A stretch of DNA of 64,000 nt from Neoroseomonas lacus (GCF_014644535.1 NZ_BMKW01000004.1:124001-188000), one strand, 5' to 3'; counted from the stretch's first letter, positions 45,701-54,879 are shown. Notes: generated from the letters alone by a model not told the origin. Program-made: numbers and translations.

Positions 45701-47155
45701 TCAGACAGCGAGGTCGATCAATGACAGCAGCCGGCGCGGCGGCGGCGCCTCGGCCAGGGCGGCACTCTCGGCCGAGCCCGAGCCGCCGCGCATGCCGCGT
45801 GCCATGCGTTCCCCATCGCCGTTGCGGCCGGCACCGAAGCCCCCCGCACCACCATCCGACAGCGAGAAGGACAGGCTGCGCCCATCCGTGCCGATGCCCG
45901 CCTGGGTCAGCGCGCGGTCGAGTTCGCGCTGGTCGCGTTGCAACAGCATCAGCGTCTCGGGCCGTTCGGCGATCACGCGCACCTCGGCGGTGTCGCCCGT
46001 CCGCTCGACGCTGATCTCGACCCGGCCAAGCTCCGCCGGTTCGAGCGTGACCGACAACCGCGCCGTGCCGCCAGCGATCGCCACCGAGACCAGCACCGGC
46101 GCGAGCTGCCGTGCCGGCGTGGCGGTCGGTGGCGCGGCGGGCGGCTCGGGCGCGTGGGCGGCATGCGCGGCGGCGTTGGCCGGCGGCGCGACCAGCGGCG
46201 GCGCCTCGGTCGTCGTCGGCGCGGTCGGCGTCTCAGCAACGGGGCGCGGCGGTGCCATGCCGCGGGACGGATCCTCGACCGCCACGGGCTTCGCCGAGGG
46301 CTGCGGCGTCGCGGCAGGGTCAGTCGGCGGGAAGGCCGGGACGGCCGGGGCCGCCTCGGCCGGCTGCGAGCGTGACGGCGAAACGGCGGCGGTCGAGGGC
46401 GCCTCGCCATCATGCGTCACCTGGCGGGGCGCGACGGGTGGCGCGACCAACGCCGCGACGGCGGGCGTGACGAGGCTGACAGCCACCGCGACATCGGGCG
46501 GGGCGTCGGTGGTCGCCGCGCGCGCCCGTTCGGCGGCCGTCCGGCTGAGCTGCGGCTGGATGCCCGCTTCCGTCACCTCGGCCTCCGACACGGCTGGCGG
46601 GGCCGGCTCGCTCTCGCCGGCCAGGCCCCTGGCGAGGGCGGCACCGACGGGCACCGCCGTCTCGGCCGGCGGCGTGCCCGCGACCGGGCGGGGCGGCGGC
46701 TTCGCACCCGTCGGGACGACCGGCGCCGGCAGAGTGGGCGACGTCGCCACTGCCTCGGCTGCGTCAGCCGCCGGCTCGGTCGTGGCGTCCGTCGGGGTGG
46801 CGGCGGCCGGCGGCACCGGGACGACGGGTGGCGGCACGACCACGGCGCCCGGCGGCGCTGCGGGGGCCGCATCCACACCCGGCGTCGCCGCTGGGACGAA
46901 CGGCACCATCCCGGGCAGGGATGGCGCCGTCGTCCCGGGCGCAGCCTCGGCCAATATCGCTTCGGCCGATGCGTCCCCGGCGACGGTGCTCGCCGCCGGC
47001 TTGGCGGACCCGGTCGCGACGATCTGCGCGAGCGCCGCCGCGAAGGCACACCCCGGCGCGCCAGGGGGCGAGGCCGCGCCGGGCGGCGGCGGGGCCATTG
47101 TCGGCATGGCGAGGCTGGCGATGCTGTCCATCGAGGGCGTGACTTTCCGGCGCAT
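45701..47155 (-). CDS. fliK: Flagellar hook-length control protein FliK
   Basis: This protein of about 484 residues is very rich in Ala, Pro and Val through residue 350, as expected for a molecular ruler of low sequence complexity. The C-terminal FliK domain is recognisable: ARLSVTLEPAELGRVEISVER followed by VRVIAERPETLMLLQRDQRELDRAL. The start at 47155 is chosen because an in-frame ATG at 47176 would lie within the predicted sigma-54 promoter, and GAGG precedes 47155. A still later start (47131) is possible. FliK switches export from hook to filament proteins when the hook is long enough. Confidence 0.88.
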   Translation of the reverse strand: MRRKVTPSMDSIASLAMPTMAPPPPGAASPPGAPGCAFAAALAQIVATGSAKPAASTVAGDASAEAILAEAAPGTTAPSLPGMVPFVPAATPGVDAAPAAPPGAVVVPPPVVPVPPAAATPTDATTEPAADAAEAVATSPTLPAPVVPTGAKPPPRPVAGTPPAETAVPVGAALARGLAGESEPAPPAVSEAEVTEAGIQPQLSRTAAERARAATTDAPPDVAVAVSLVTPAVAALVAPPVAPRQVTHDGEAPSTAAVSPSRSQPAEAAPAVPAFPPTDPAATPQPSAKPVAVEDPSRGMAPPRPVAETPTAPTTTEAPPLVAPPANAAAHAAHAPEPPAAPPTATPARQLAPVLVSVAIAGGTARLSVTLEPAELGRVEISVERTGDTAEVRVIAERPETLMLLQRDQRELDRALTQAGIGTDGRSLSFSLSDGGAGGFGAGRNGDGERMARGMRGGSGSAESAALAEAPPPRRLLSLIDLAV

Positions 47156-47177
47156 CGGTGCGCCTCGGCCGGTCATG

Positions 47178-47192
47178 GCAAGCCGCGGGCCA
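47178..47192 (-). promoter_or_regulatory. Sigma-54 (-24/-12) promoter for fliK-flgD
   Basis: On the minus strand the sequence reads TGGCCC, five bases, TTGC, one mismatch from the TGGCAC-N5-TTGC consensus, with the invariant GG and GC 10 bases apart. Transcription would begin near 47166, just before the fliK start at 47155. It faces away from the flgE promoter about 100 bases to the right. Confidence 0.7.
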
Positions 47193-47288
47193 GTCCATCA
47201 CGCCACCGTGCCGGGCATCGGCTGCCGGCCCAGCGGCAGCTTCTGCCGCCACACGGCAGGGCGCGCCGCACCGCACCGCCGTCCTCCC

Positions 47289-47303
47289 TGGCACGCCGGT
47301 TGC
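47289..47303 (+). promoter_or_regulatory. Sigma-54 (-24/-12) promoter for flgE
   Basis: The sequence TGGCACGCCGGTTGC is a perfect match to the TGGCAC-N5-TTGC consensus. Transcription would begin near 47315, giving a leader of about 30 bases before flgE. FlbD, encoded at 39681-41066, is the likely activator. Its binding sites were not identified. Confidence 0.85.
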
Positions 47304-47345
47304 GGTGAACCCGGCAGACCAATCTCGCCCGCCGCGGAGAATGCG

Positions 47346-48638
47346 ATGTCCTTGTTCGGTGCCATGACCACCGCCATTACCGGCCTGAGCGCGCAGGCAC
47401 GCGCCCTCGGCCATGTGTCGGACAACGTCGCCAACAGCCAGACCGCCGGCTTCAAGCGCGTCGACACCAGCTTCGTCTCCTATCTCACTGAGAGCACCCA
47501 GTCGGTGCACCGTTCCGGCTCGGTGGTGGCGCGACCGGACTATACCAACTCCATCTCCGGTCCGATCGCGCAGTCGGAGAACCCGCTCTCGTTGGCGATC
47601 TCGGGCCAGGGCTTCTTCTCGGTCGCGCTGCCGACCGGCTCGGCGAACGGCCAGGTCAGCTTCGACGAGCGGCAATTCTACACCCGCACCGGCGACTTCC
47701 AGCTCGACCTCAACGGCTACATGGTGAACAGCGCGGGCTATGCGCTGCAGGGCTGGAGCTCGGATGCGACCGGTGAGCCGGATCGCACCCAGATCGAACC
47801 CATCCGCGTCAGCGACCTGGTGTTCAACCCGATCGCCACCAGCAACATCGACCTGTCCGCCAATCTGCCCGCCGGCGGCACCGAGGCGGTGAGCACGCCG
47901 CGCGACGTCTATGACTCGCTCGGCACTCTGCAGGAGATGACCTTCACCTGGACCCCCAACGGCGCCAACACCTGGACGCTCGACATCACGGCACCCAATG
48001 GCGGCGGCTCGCTCGGCACCGTCGACGTGCTGTTCGGCCAGGCCGCCTCGCCGGTCGTCGCCGATGGCACCATCGGCGGCTTCGCCAACGCCACCGGCTC
48101 CTTCGCCGGCGCGGCTTCCGTCGCGGGCGACCCGGCCATCCTCTCCTTCAGCGCGGATTTCGGGCAGGGTGCGCAGGCGATGACGCTCAACCTCGGCGCC
48201 TTCGGCGAGGCGCGTGGCCTCACCCAATACAACGAGGAGGAATACACCGTGCGCAACTTCGAGCAGAACGGCGTGCCGCTCGGCTCCTACTCCTCGGTCG
48301 GCATCCGCGAGAACGGCGATGTCGCCATCAACTACGACAACGGCCAGTCGCGCGTCATCGCCCGCGTGCCGATCACCACCTTCAACGCGCCCGACATGCT
48401 CCAGCGCCTCGACGGTCAGGCCTTCATGCGCACCGTGGAAAGCGGCGAGGCACGCACCTCGGACGTCGCCTCGAACGGCGCCGGCCGCCTCGCCATCAGT
48501 TCCATCGAGGGATCCAACGTCGATATCGCCTCGGAATTCTCGAAGCTGATCGTCGCGCAGCGCGCCTATACGGCGAACACTAAGATCGTCACCGCGACTG
48601 ACGAGATGTTGCAGGACACCATCAACATGCGCCGCTGA
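47346..48638 (+). CDS. flgE: Flagellar hook protein FlgE
   Basis: This 430-residue protein has the rod/hook N-terminal motif (SLFGAMTTAITGLSAQARALGHVSDNVAN), the GFKR segment, the FlgE core (FYTRTGDFQLDLNGYMVNSAGYALQGW) and the C-terminal coiled segment (SNVDIASEFSKLIVAQRAYTANTKIVTATDEMLQ). It builds the hook. GGAGA precedes the ATG at 47346. It is the first gene after a perfect sigma-54 promoter and probably shares a transcript with flgK and flgL. Confidence 0.96.
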   Translation: MSLFGAMTTAITGLSAQARALGHVSDNVANSQTAGFKRVDTSFVSYLTESTQSVHRSGSVVARPDYTNSISGPIAQSENPLSLAISGQGFFSVALPTGSANGQVSFDERQFYTRTGDFQLDLNGYMVNSAGYALQGWSSDATGEPDRTQIEPIRVSDLVFNPIATSNIDLSANLPAGGTEAVSTPRDVYDSLGTLQEMTFTWTPNGANTWTLDITAPNGGGSLGTVDVLFGQAASPVVADGTIGGFANATGSFAGAASVAGDPAILSFSADFGQGAQAMTLNLGAFGEARGLTQYNEEEYTVRNFEQNGVPLGSYSSVGIRENGDVAINYDNGQSRVIARVPITTFNAPDMLQRLDGQAFMRTVESGEARTSDVASNGAGRLAISSIEGSNVDIASEFSKLIVAQRAYTANTKIVTATDEMLQDTINMRR

Positions 48639-48775
48639 GGGTCGGTCCGAGCCATGCGCCACAAGCCCGCCGCCGGCGCCGCGCCGGCAGCCCGCACCGC
48701 CATGCGGCACGGCGCCGCTGCATCGCGCCGCACCGCGCGCCGACACCGCCGCGCCGCCCCTGGGGAACGCCCGCC

Positions 48776-50305
48776 ATGAGCCTCGACACCGCCCTGCTTG
48801 CCGCCCGATCGGGCCTGCTGCACACGCAGCGCGCGCTGGCCGCCGCGGCCAGCAACGTCGCCAATGCGGACACCGTCGGCTACACGCGCAAGACCGTCGA
48901 CGGCAAGGCCATGGTGGCCGGCGGCGAGGCCGCGGGCGTGCGCTCCCTCGCCCCCAGCCGCGATGTCGACGAGGCGCTGCTCACCGAACTCGACAGCCGC
49001 CGCGCCGCCGCCGCAGGTGCCGCGCTGCGCGCCGACCTGCTGGCCGGGATCGAGACTGCCCATGGCAGCCCCGAGGTCGGCGACAGCCTCGGCGACCTCG
49101 TCGCCGGGCTGCGGTCCGGCTTCGAGGATCTGCGCGCCGACCCTTCCGAGGCCGGCCGGCAGACCGCGCTGGTGCTCGCCGCCGATGAACTCGCCACCCG
49201 CTTCAACGAGGTGTCGAGCGCGATCGGCGATTCCCGCCAGCAGGTGCAGGACACGGTGGTCAGCGAGGTCGCCAGGATCAATGCCGGGCTGCGCGACATC
49301 GGCAGCCTGACCGACCGCATCCGCGAGCAGATCGCCCTGACCGGCGACGCCGCCGCCCTCGAGGATGAGCGCGACGCCGCGATCTCCACCCTCTCGGAAT
49401 CCATCGAGGTCCGGGCCCTCAAGCGCGACGATGGCGGCCTCGTGCTGGTGGCACGCAACGGCCTGATGCTGCCGCTCAATGCCCGCCAGGACGCCTTCGC
49501 GACCGCCGATGCGACGCTCACCCCCGCCGCCTTCCACGGCAGCGGCGGCACCATCCCCGATGTGACGCTGGGCGGGGTCGATGTGACCTCGTCACTGCTG
49601 GGCGGGCGGCTCGCCGAGGCGATCGCGCTGCGCGACCAGACGCTGCCGCGCTACCAGGCGGAAGTGGACCTGGCCGCGGCCAACCTCGCCGGCCGCTTCG
49701 AGGCGCAGGGCCTTGCGCTGTTCACCGATGCCTCCGGCGCGGTGCCCGACGTGACGCAGCCCTACGCCACCGGCACCGCGCTCGGCTTCGCCGCCGCCAT
49801 CCGAGTCAACACCGCGGTCTCGGGCACTCCGGCCCTGCTGCGCGACGGCACCCATGCGGTGACCGGCAGCGCGCTGGGGGCCGCCGATTCCACGCCCAAC
49901 CCGACCGGCGGGCCGGCCGCCTTCGTCGCGCTGATCGACCGCGTCCTCGACTACACCTTCGGCAGCCAGGCGCAGTCGGGCGTCGGCTGGAGTTCGATCG
50001 CGACCAGTGGGCTCGGCCCCGACGGCACGCTGACGAGCCCCTTCGGCGCGCCGCCCACGCTCGAAGGCTACGCCGCGCTGGTCACCGCGACGCAGACCGC
50101 CGACAGCGCCTCGGCCAAGGCGTCGCTGGCGAGCACGACATCGCTGGTGGATGGGCTCGAGACGCGCTTCAACCAGCGCTCGGGCGTGGACGTGGACACC
50201 GAGATGGCCGCTATGGTGACGCTGCAGAACGCCTATGCCGCCAATGCGCGCATCCTCTCCACCGTGCAGTCGATGTGGGACACGCTGATGAACTCGGTGC
50301 GCTAG
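48776..50305 (+). CDS. flgK: Flagellar hook-filament junction protein FlgK (HAP1)
   Basis: This 509-residue protein starts with SLDTALLAARSGLLHTQRALAAAASNVANADTVGYTRK and ends with the coiled VDVDTEMAAMVTLQNAYAANARILSTVQSMWDTLMN, both typical of FlgK. FlgK joins hook and filament. It follows flgE by 137 bases, a GC-rich stretch with no clear promoter, and precedes flgL by 3 bases. Confidence 0.95.
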   Translation: MSLDTALLAARSGLLHTQRALAAAASNVANADTVGYTRKTVDGKAMVAGGEAAGVRSLAPSRDVDEALLTELDSRRAAAAGAALRADLLAGIETAHGSPEVGDSLGDLVAGLRSGFEDLRADPSEAGRQTALVLAADELATRFNEVSSAIGDSRQQVQDTVVSEVARINAGLRDIGSLTDRIREQIALTGDAAALEDERDAAISTLSESIEVRALKRDDGGLVLVARNGLMLPLNARQDAFATADATLTPAAFHGSGGTIPDVTLGGVDVTSSLLGGRLAEAIALRDQTLPRYQAEVDLAAANLAGRFEAQGLALFTDASGAVPDVTQPYATGTALGFAAAIRVNTAVSGTPALLRDGTHAVTGSALGAADSTPNPTGGPAAFVALIDRVLDYTFGSQAQSGVGWSSIATSGLGPDGTLTSPFGAPPTLEGYAALVTATQTADSASAKASLASTTSLVDGLETRFNQRSGVDVDTEMAAMVTLQNAYAANARILSTVQSMWDTLMNSVR

Positions 50306-50308
50306 GCC

Positions 50309-51370
50309 ATGACCGCGATCAATTCCGTCTCCCGCCTCGATGCCGGCGCGCAGGCGCTGCGCCTGCGGCTCGACGTGCTGACGCGCCAGCAATCGGACGG
50401 CTTCAAGGGCCCCGCCTATGGCGACATCGCCCCCGATGCCCACCGCGCCATCGACCTGCGCGCCGACGTCGCGCGCCGCGAGGTCTGGCAGGGCACCATC
50501 GACCGCACCCTGGCGCGCACCTCGGTCACGCAGAACGCGCTCGGCCGGCTGTCGGACATCGCGACGAACTTCTACGAGCAGTCGATCACCATCGACGGCA
50601 CCAACGGCGTGCTGGTCGCCTCCATCGCCACCCAGGCGCGCGCCGCGATGCAGGAAGTGGCGAACCTGCTCAACGAACGCTATGGCGGCGAATACGTGTT
50701 CGGCGGCACCGACACCGCGAACCCGCCGGTGCCCGATGCGCAGGGCATCGCCAGTTCGGGCATGGCGACCGACATCGCCGCCGCGGTTGCCTCGCTCACC
50801 ACCGGCAATGCAGCGACGGTCGCGGCGGCGACGCTGGCGGCCGCCACCTCGGATACGGCGGGCACCACGCCCTTCTCGGCTTTCTTGTCCGACCCGGCCA
50901 CCGGGCTCGCGGAAGCACGACGCTCGGTGCCGGCGGCCGAGGGCCAGCGCGTCGACTACGGCATCCTGGCCAACCGAAACGCCGCGGCCACCAGCGAGGG
51001 CGAGACCACCGGCTCCTGGGCGCGCGACCTGCTGCGCGGGCTGGCGACGCTCGCGGCACTCGACCCCTCGCAGACCGTGCTCGGCACCGACTTCACCGAC
51101 ATCGTCGCCACCGCGCGCGACGGGCTGCGCAGCGCCGTCGATGCGCTGGGTGAGGAACGCGGCGCGCTGGGCGCCACGGAGGAACGGCTGGGCGCGATCT
51201 CGCAGCGCCACAGCGAGGTGACGGTGACGCTGACCACCCAGCTCGCCGCGATCCAGGAAGTCGACATGGCCGACACGATTAGCCAGCTCAACGCCACCAA
51301 GACGCAGCTCGAAGCCTCCTACCGCGCGATCGCGATGGTGCAGGGCCTGTCGCTGACGAACTTCCTGTGA
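50309..51370 (+). CDS. flgL: Flagellar hook-filament junction protein FlgL (HAP3)
   Basis: This 353-residue flagellin-like protein has an N-terminal coiled region (LRLRLDVLTRQQSDGFK), the motif NLLNERYGGEYVFGGTDT near residue 122, shared with FlgL, and a flagellin-type C-terminus (EVDMADTISQLNATKTQLEASYRAIAMVQGLSLTNFL). It sits between FlgK and the filament. It is the third gene of the flgE-flgK-flgL group. Confidence 0.93.
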   Translation: MTAINSVSRLDAGAQALRLRLDVLTRQQSDGFKGPAYGDIAPDAHRAIDLRADVARREVWQGTIDRTLARTSVTQNALGRLSDIATNFYEQSITIDGTNGVLVASIATQARAAMQEVANLLNERYGGEYVFGGTDTANPPVPDAQGIASSGMATDIAAAVASLTTGNAATVAAATLAAATSDTAGTTPFSAFLSDPATGLAEARRSVPAAEGQRVDYGILANRNAAATSEGETTGSWARDLLRGLATLAALDPSQTVLGTDFTDIVATARDGLRSAVDALGEERGALGATEERLGAISQRHSEVTVTLTTQLAAIQEVDMADTISQLNATKTQLEASYRAIAMVQGLSLTNFL

Positions 51371-51376
51371 TGGTTG

Positions 51377-51391
51377 TGGCGAAAGGTGGGC
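51377..51391 (+). promoter_or_regulatory. Weak sigma-54-like site upstream of the flagellin gene
   Basis: TGGCGAAAGGTGGGC keeps the GG and GC pair at the right distance but matches the consensus poorly elsewhere. If used, it would give a leader of about 110 bases, in which FlbT could act. It is listed as a candidate only. Confidence 0.25.
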
Positions 51392-51514
51392 TGGATTCAG
51401 GCTCCCTTAACGAGCGCCAAGGCATGATCTGCTCGACACCGCAAGAAGCGGCGCGCAACCCGGCCCCTGATCCGTCGTACGGGCAGTGGCCATCGGATCC
51501 AGGGGAAGACCCCG

Positions 51515-52345
51515 ATGTCGCTCAATTCCGTTAACACCAATGCCGGCGCCATGGTCGCGCTGCAGTCGCTCAACCGCACGAATGAAGGGTTGAACGTCAC
51601 GCAGAAGCGCATCTCGACCGGCTATCGCGTCAACGACGCGAAGGATGACGGGGCGGCCTTCGCCGTGGCCCAGTCCGTGCGGGCCGATGTCGCGGGCCTG
51701 ACCGCGGCGAATGAACAGCTCGGCGGCGTGAAGGGCATTCTCGACACCGCGCTGTCGGGCCTGACCAAGGTCTCCGAGACCATGGTGAAGGTGCGCGAGA
51801 CGCTGGTCCGCCTGGCCGACGACACGCTGAACACCGACCAGCGCGCGCAGTATGAAGCGCAGTACACCGCGCTGCAGACGCAGATCACCAACTTCGTCAC
51901 CGATGCGACCTATAACGGTCGCACGCTGCTCTCGACGACGGCGCCGGAGGGTGGCGACATCACCTCCACGCGGAACGAAACCGGCACGACCTATACGCTG
52001 ACGGCGGTGGATGGCGCGGGTACGCTGATCGTCGCTGCCGCGCCGACCGACGCGGCGGGGGCGCAGGCGGCGCTGGGCGCCGGCGGTGACTTCGAGACGG
52101 TGCAGTCGTCGATCAGCGACGCGCTGAACCAGTTCGGCTCGGACTCGCGCTACATTGATGCCCAGGTCGCCTACAACAAAGACAAGGTGGATTCGCTGGA
52201 ATCGGGCCTCGGCGCGCTGATCGACGCCGACCTTGCGAAGGAATCGGCGCGACTGCAGTCGCTGCAGATCCGCCAGCAGCTGGGCACCCAGGCATTGTCC
52301 ATCGCCAACCAGGCGCCGCAGACCTTGCTGAGCCTGTTCCGCTGA
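51515..52345 (+). CDS. Flagellin
   Basis: This 276-residue flagellin is of the short alphaproteobacterial type. The D0/D1 N-terminus is clear (SLNSVNTNAGAMVALQSLNRT, then RISTGYRVNDAKDDGAAFAVAQ) and so is the C-terminus (SRLGSG-like SLESGLGALIDADLAKESARLQSLQIRQQLGTQALSIANQAPQTLLSLF). The variable surface part is only about 70 residues. It forms the filament. A leader of 144 bases separates it from flgL, and flbT and flaF follow, the usual arrangement for post-transcriptional flagellin control. Confidence 0.96.
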   Translation: MSLNSVNTNAGAMVALQSLNRTNEGLNVTQKRISTGYRVNDAKDDGAAFAVAQSVRADVAGLTAANEQLGGVKGILDTALSGLTKVSETMVKVRETLVRLADDTLNTDQRAQYEAQYTALQTQITNFVTDATYNGRTLLSTTAPEGGDITSTRNETGTTYTLTAVDGAGTLIVAAAPTDAAGAQAALGAGGDFETVQSSISDALNQFGSDSRYIDAQVAYNKDKVDSLESGLGALIDADLAKESARLQSLQIRQQLGTQALSIANQAPQTLLSLFR

Positions 52346-52408
52346 TCCCGGCGGCGGCCTCCGTGTCGGCGGGGGCCGCGCCTTCACCATCAAGGCCGGG
52401 AGGACAGG

Positions 52409-52831
52409 ATGTCCACGCTAGTGCTTGAACTGAGACAGGGCGACCTGATGGTCGTCAACGGCGCGCCGATCCGCTTCCGCAATCGCGCCCGTATCGAGCT
52501 GACCGCCAAGGCGCGGTTCCTCTTCGGCAAGCAGCTGATGACGCCTGAAACCGCGTCCAGCCCCGCGCGCCGGATCTATTTCGCCCTTCAGACCGCCTAT
52601 ATCGGCGACGAGGATGAACGCGAAGCGGGTCTCACCGTCGCGCGACGTCTGATCGGTGATTTCCAGTCCGCCACGACCTCCACCCTCGCACGCGACCTGC
52701 TCGACCGCGCCCTTGCGGCGGCCGAAGCGGATGAATGCTACCAGGCGCTGAAGCTGGTACGGCGCGTCATGCGGCATGAGGAGGTCGTGCTTGGTATCGC
52801 CCCCGCCACCGGCGGCGTGACAGAGGATTGA
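52409..52831 (+). CDS. flbT: Flagellin mRNA regulator FlbT
   Basis: This 140-residue protein matches FlbT throughout: LVLELRQGDLMVVNGAPIRFRNRARIELTAKARFLFGKQLM at the start and ARRIYFALQTAYIGDEDER near residue 53. In Caulobacter FlbT binds the flagellin leader RNA and blocks translation until hook assembly is complete. It lies 63 bases after the flagellin gene, across a GC-rich hairpin (about 52352-52380), and 6 bases before flaF. Confidence 0.93.
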   Translation: MSTLVLELRQGDLMVVNGAPIRFRNRARIELTAKARFLFGKQLMTPETASSPARRIYFALQTAYIGDEDEREAGLTVARRLIGDFQSATTSTLARDLLDRALAAAEADECYQALKLVRRVMRHEEVVLGIAPATGGVTED

Positions 52832-52837
52832 GCCGCA

Positions 52838-53182
52838 ATGACGCTTGCCGACATCGTTCGCGCCTATGGCGCGAGCAGCGCCGCGCGTGACCCGCGCGAA
52901 CAGGAGGCGGATGTCATCCGCCGTGTCACCTATGGCCTGCGCGCCGCGCAGCATGATGACGGGCCGGCGCTGATGCGCGCGGTGGCCGACAATCGCCGGC
53001 TGTGGCTCGCCATGGAAACCGCGCTGCTGGACCCGTCCAACCAGCTACCGACGCAGATGCGCGCCGGCCTCGTCTCCCTCGGCCGCGCGGTGCTGCGGGA
53101 GATCGACGGGCCTTCGCCCGACATCAACTTCCTCATCGAAGTGAACGAACAGGTCGCCACTGGCCTTGTCGGCGGCGGCTGA
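52838..53182 (+). CDS. flaF: Flagellar biosynthesis regulator FlaF
   Basis: This 114-residue protein has the FlaF pattern DPREQEADVIRRVTYGLRAA near residue 18 and LPTQMRAGLVSLGRAV near residue 69. FlaF counteracts FlbT and promotes flagellin translation or export in Caulobacter and Brucella. It is directly downstream of flbT. Its stop is 10 bases from the end of the convergent FlaG-like gene. Confidence 0.92.
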   Translation: MTLADIVRAYGASSAARDPREQEADVIRRVTYGLRAAQHDDGPALMRAVADNRRLWLAMETALLDPSNQLPTQMRAGLVSLGRAVLREIDGPSPDINFLIEVNEQVATGLVGGG

Positions 53183-53192
53183 TCCGGCTGTT

Positions 53193-53558
53193 TCAGCCGG
53201 GCGCCGGCGCCGGCGCCGGCGCGGGCTCAGGCGCCGGCACGAATTCCGGCGCCGCGTTGGGTGCCGCCGCGCCGAGCGGCTGCACGCCGATTGGCACCGG
53301 CGCGTCGGAGATCGCCGCCGCGCGATAGGCCGCGATCTCGCGCGGGGAGGGGATGCTGTTCGCGACCTCTCCGCCCGAGCCGCGAAATTCCAGCACCACC
53401 ATCCCCAGACTGCCATCCAGTCGCAAACGCGGATTCGGCGTCACCGGCGCGGTGACCGCCGGCAGCGCGGGCGCCGCGACGGCCTGGCCCGTGGCGCGCG
53501 GCGCGGCGCGGGCCGGTTCAGCGGAGGATACGGCACGAAGGACGAGATCGCTCGGCAT
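53193..53558 (-). CDS. FlaG-like flagellar-associated protein with Pro-Ala tail
   Basis: This 121-residue protein has a middle segment RLRLDGSLGMVVLEFRGSGGEVANSIPSPREIAAYR (about 44-79) like the conserved core of FlaG-type proteins, flanked by Ala/Pro-rich regions. The last 14 residues are alternating Pro-Ala from a GCCGGC repeat at 53193-53240. FlaG proteins affect filament length. It is the only gene of the late flagellar group on the opposite strand, facing flaF. The identity is inferred from this motif and context. Confidence 0.65.
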   Translation of the reverse strand: MPSDLVLRAVSSAEPARAAPRATGQAVAAPALPAVTAPVTPNPRLRLDGSLGMVVLEFRGSGGEVANSIPSPREIAAYRAAAISDAPVPIGVQPLGAAAPNAAPEFVPAPEPAPAPAPAPG

Positions 53559-53679
53559 GACATCTTACTCCGTGTCCATATTGCGGGCCTCTTCCTGAAG
53601 TCTTGGTAAACAGCGGGGCGAAAACGGCGACCGGCGTCCTTTGACGGGGCGCGGCGCGGCGGCGTAGCTCTGCCCGACC

Positions 53680-54738
53680 GTGACCGTGACCGAACCAGCC
53701 CCGCCGGCCGACGCCTATCTGCGCACGTTGCTGCTCTGCCTGCTGGCCGGCGGCCTGCTGACGGCGCTCGGCCTCCCGCTCGGCTGGATGATCGGGTCAT
53801 TGGTGGCGACCGGCTACCTGGCCATGCGCGGCGCGGCGGCGGTGCCGGTGCTGGCGCGCCCGGCCGGGCTCGTGGTGCTGGGCCTGGCCCTGGGGCAGGG
53901 CTTCACGCCACCGGTGATGGAAGCGGTGGCGGCCGCGCTGCCGGCCATGCTGCTGGGGGGGCTGGTCGCGCTGCTGGCCGGGGTCGCTGTGGCCCCGCTG
54001 TTCCGCCGCCTGTCGGGCAGTGACGGCCGCACGGCCTTCTTTGCCTGCATACCGGGCGGGGTGGTGAACATGGCGGTGCTCGCCAGGCAGGCCGGCGGCT
54101 CGGTGTCGGCAGTCACCGCCGCGCAATCGATCCGCACAATGCTGGTGGTGCTGATCTACCCGGCGATGCTGGCGTTGCTCGCCAGGCGGGGCGGGCACTC
54201 CGTCTTCAACGCGGCGCTGCCGGCCGAACAGGCGGGCGGATTGCTGTTGCTGCTGGCTGGCGGGGCCGCGGTGGCCGTGCTGGGCAGCCGGATCGGCCTC
54301 GCCAATGCGGCGATGTTCGCACCGTGCCTGCTGGCGATGGGGCTGTCGGCCAGCGGGACGCTGCCATCATCGGTGCCGCGCTCGCTGGTGGATGTGGCGC
54401 AACTTGTCATGGGGGCGAGCCTCGGATTGCACCTGGCGAGCGAAGGGCTGGGCAACACGCTGCGGCGGCTGGCGCTGGCCGCGTTCGTCTGTGCTGCCGG
54501 CCTGCTGGCCCTGCTGATGGTGGCGGGGCTTGCGCTCGGCTGGGCCGCTGGCCTGCCATTGCCGGCCGTCGTGCTGGGCCTCGCCCCGGGGGGCATGCCG
54601 GAGATGGTCGTGACGGCGCAGGCGCTGCACCTCGCCGTGCCGCTGGTGCTCGGCTTCCATCTGCTGCGGATGGTGATGTGCAACCTGCTGGTCGGCCCGC
54701 TGTGGCGCGTGGCGGTCGCCATCGGGCTGCTGCGGTAG
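53680..54738 (+). CDS. AbrB-family (pfam05145) integral membrane protein
   Basis: This 352-residue protein is nearly all membrane helices (about ten) and has two homologous halves. Each half carries a GxxxGWxIGS- or PGGxxxM-type motif: LGLPLGWMIGSL and CIPGGVVNMAVLARQ in the first, PLPAVVLGLAPGGMPEMVVTAQAL in the second. This is the family once labelled ammonia monooxygenase or AbrB regulator; it is not a DNA-binding AbrB. Function is unknown, possibly transport. The GTG start at 53680 is used because no ATG fits; it is plausible in this genome. It is monocistronic. Confidence 0.85.
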   Translation: MTVTEPAPPADAYLRTLLLCLLAGGLLTALGLPLGWMIGSLVATGYLAMRGAAAVPVLARPAGLVVLGLALGQGFTPPVMEAVAAALPAMLLGGLVALLAGVAVAPLFRRLSGSDGRTAFFACIPGGVVNMAVLARQAGGSVSAVTAAQSIRTMLVVLIYPAMLALLARRGGHSVFNAALPAEQAGGLLLLLAGGAAVAVLGSRIGLANAAMFAPCLLAMGLSASGTLPSSVPRSLVDVAQLVMGASLGLHLASEGLGNTLRRLALAAFVCAAGLLALLMVAGLALGWAAGLPLPAVVLGLAPGGMPEMVVTAQALHLAVPLVLGFHLLRMVMCNLLVGPLWRVAVAIGLLR

Positions 54739-54879
54739 GCGAGGGGGCCTCTGCGAAAGGCCGTGCCTGCCGCCCCACTGGAGGCCGAACCATGTGGCGT
54801 GCCATCCGCTGGCGCCGCGCCGCGCGGGGCGGCTGCCGCGAAGCCGGGCCTGCCCCTCGCGACAGCCGCAGCGCCGACG

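Noticed and set aside
44799..47345. Plus-strand open frame running into flgE that would add about 850 residues to the hook protein
   Set aside because: It is antisense to flgD and fliK. FlgE has a clear N-terminus, ribosome-binding site and sigma-54 promoter at 47289-47346.
52352..52380. Hairpin after the flagellin gene as a terminator
   Set aside because: There is a GC-rich stem but no T-tract, and flbT follows closely on the same strand; the evidence is too weak for a terminator call.
53680..54738. AbrB-type DNA-binding transcription regulator
   Set aside because: The product is a ten-helix membrane protein; the AbrB name of this family is historical and does not refer to the SpoVT/AbrB DNA-binding domain.
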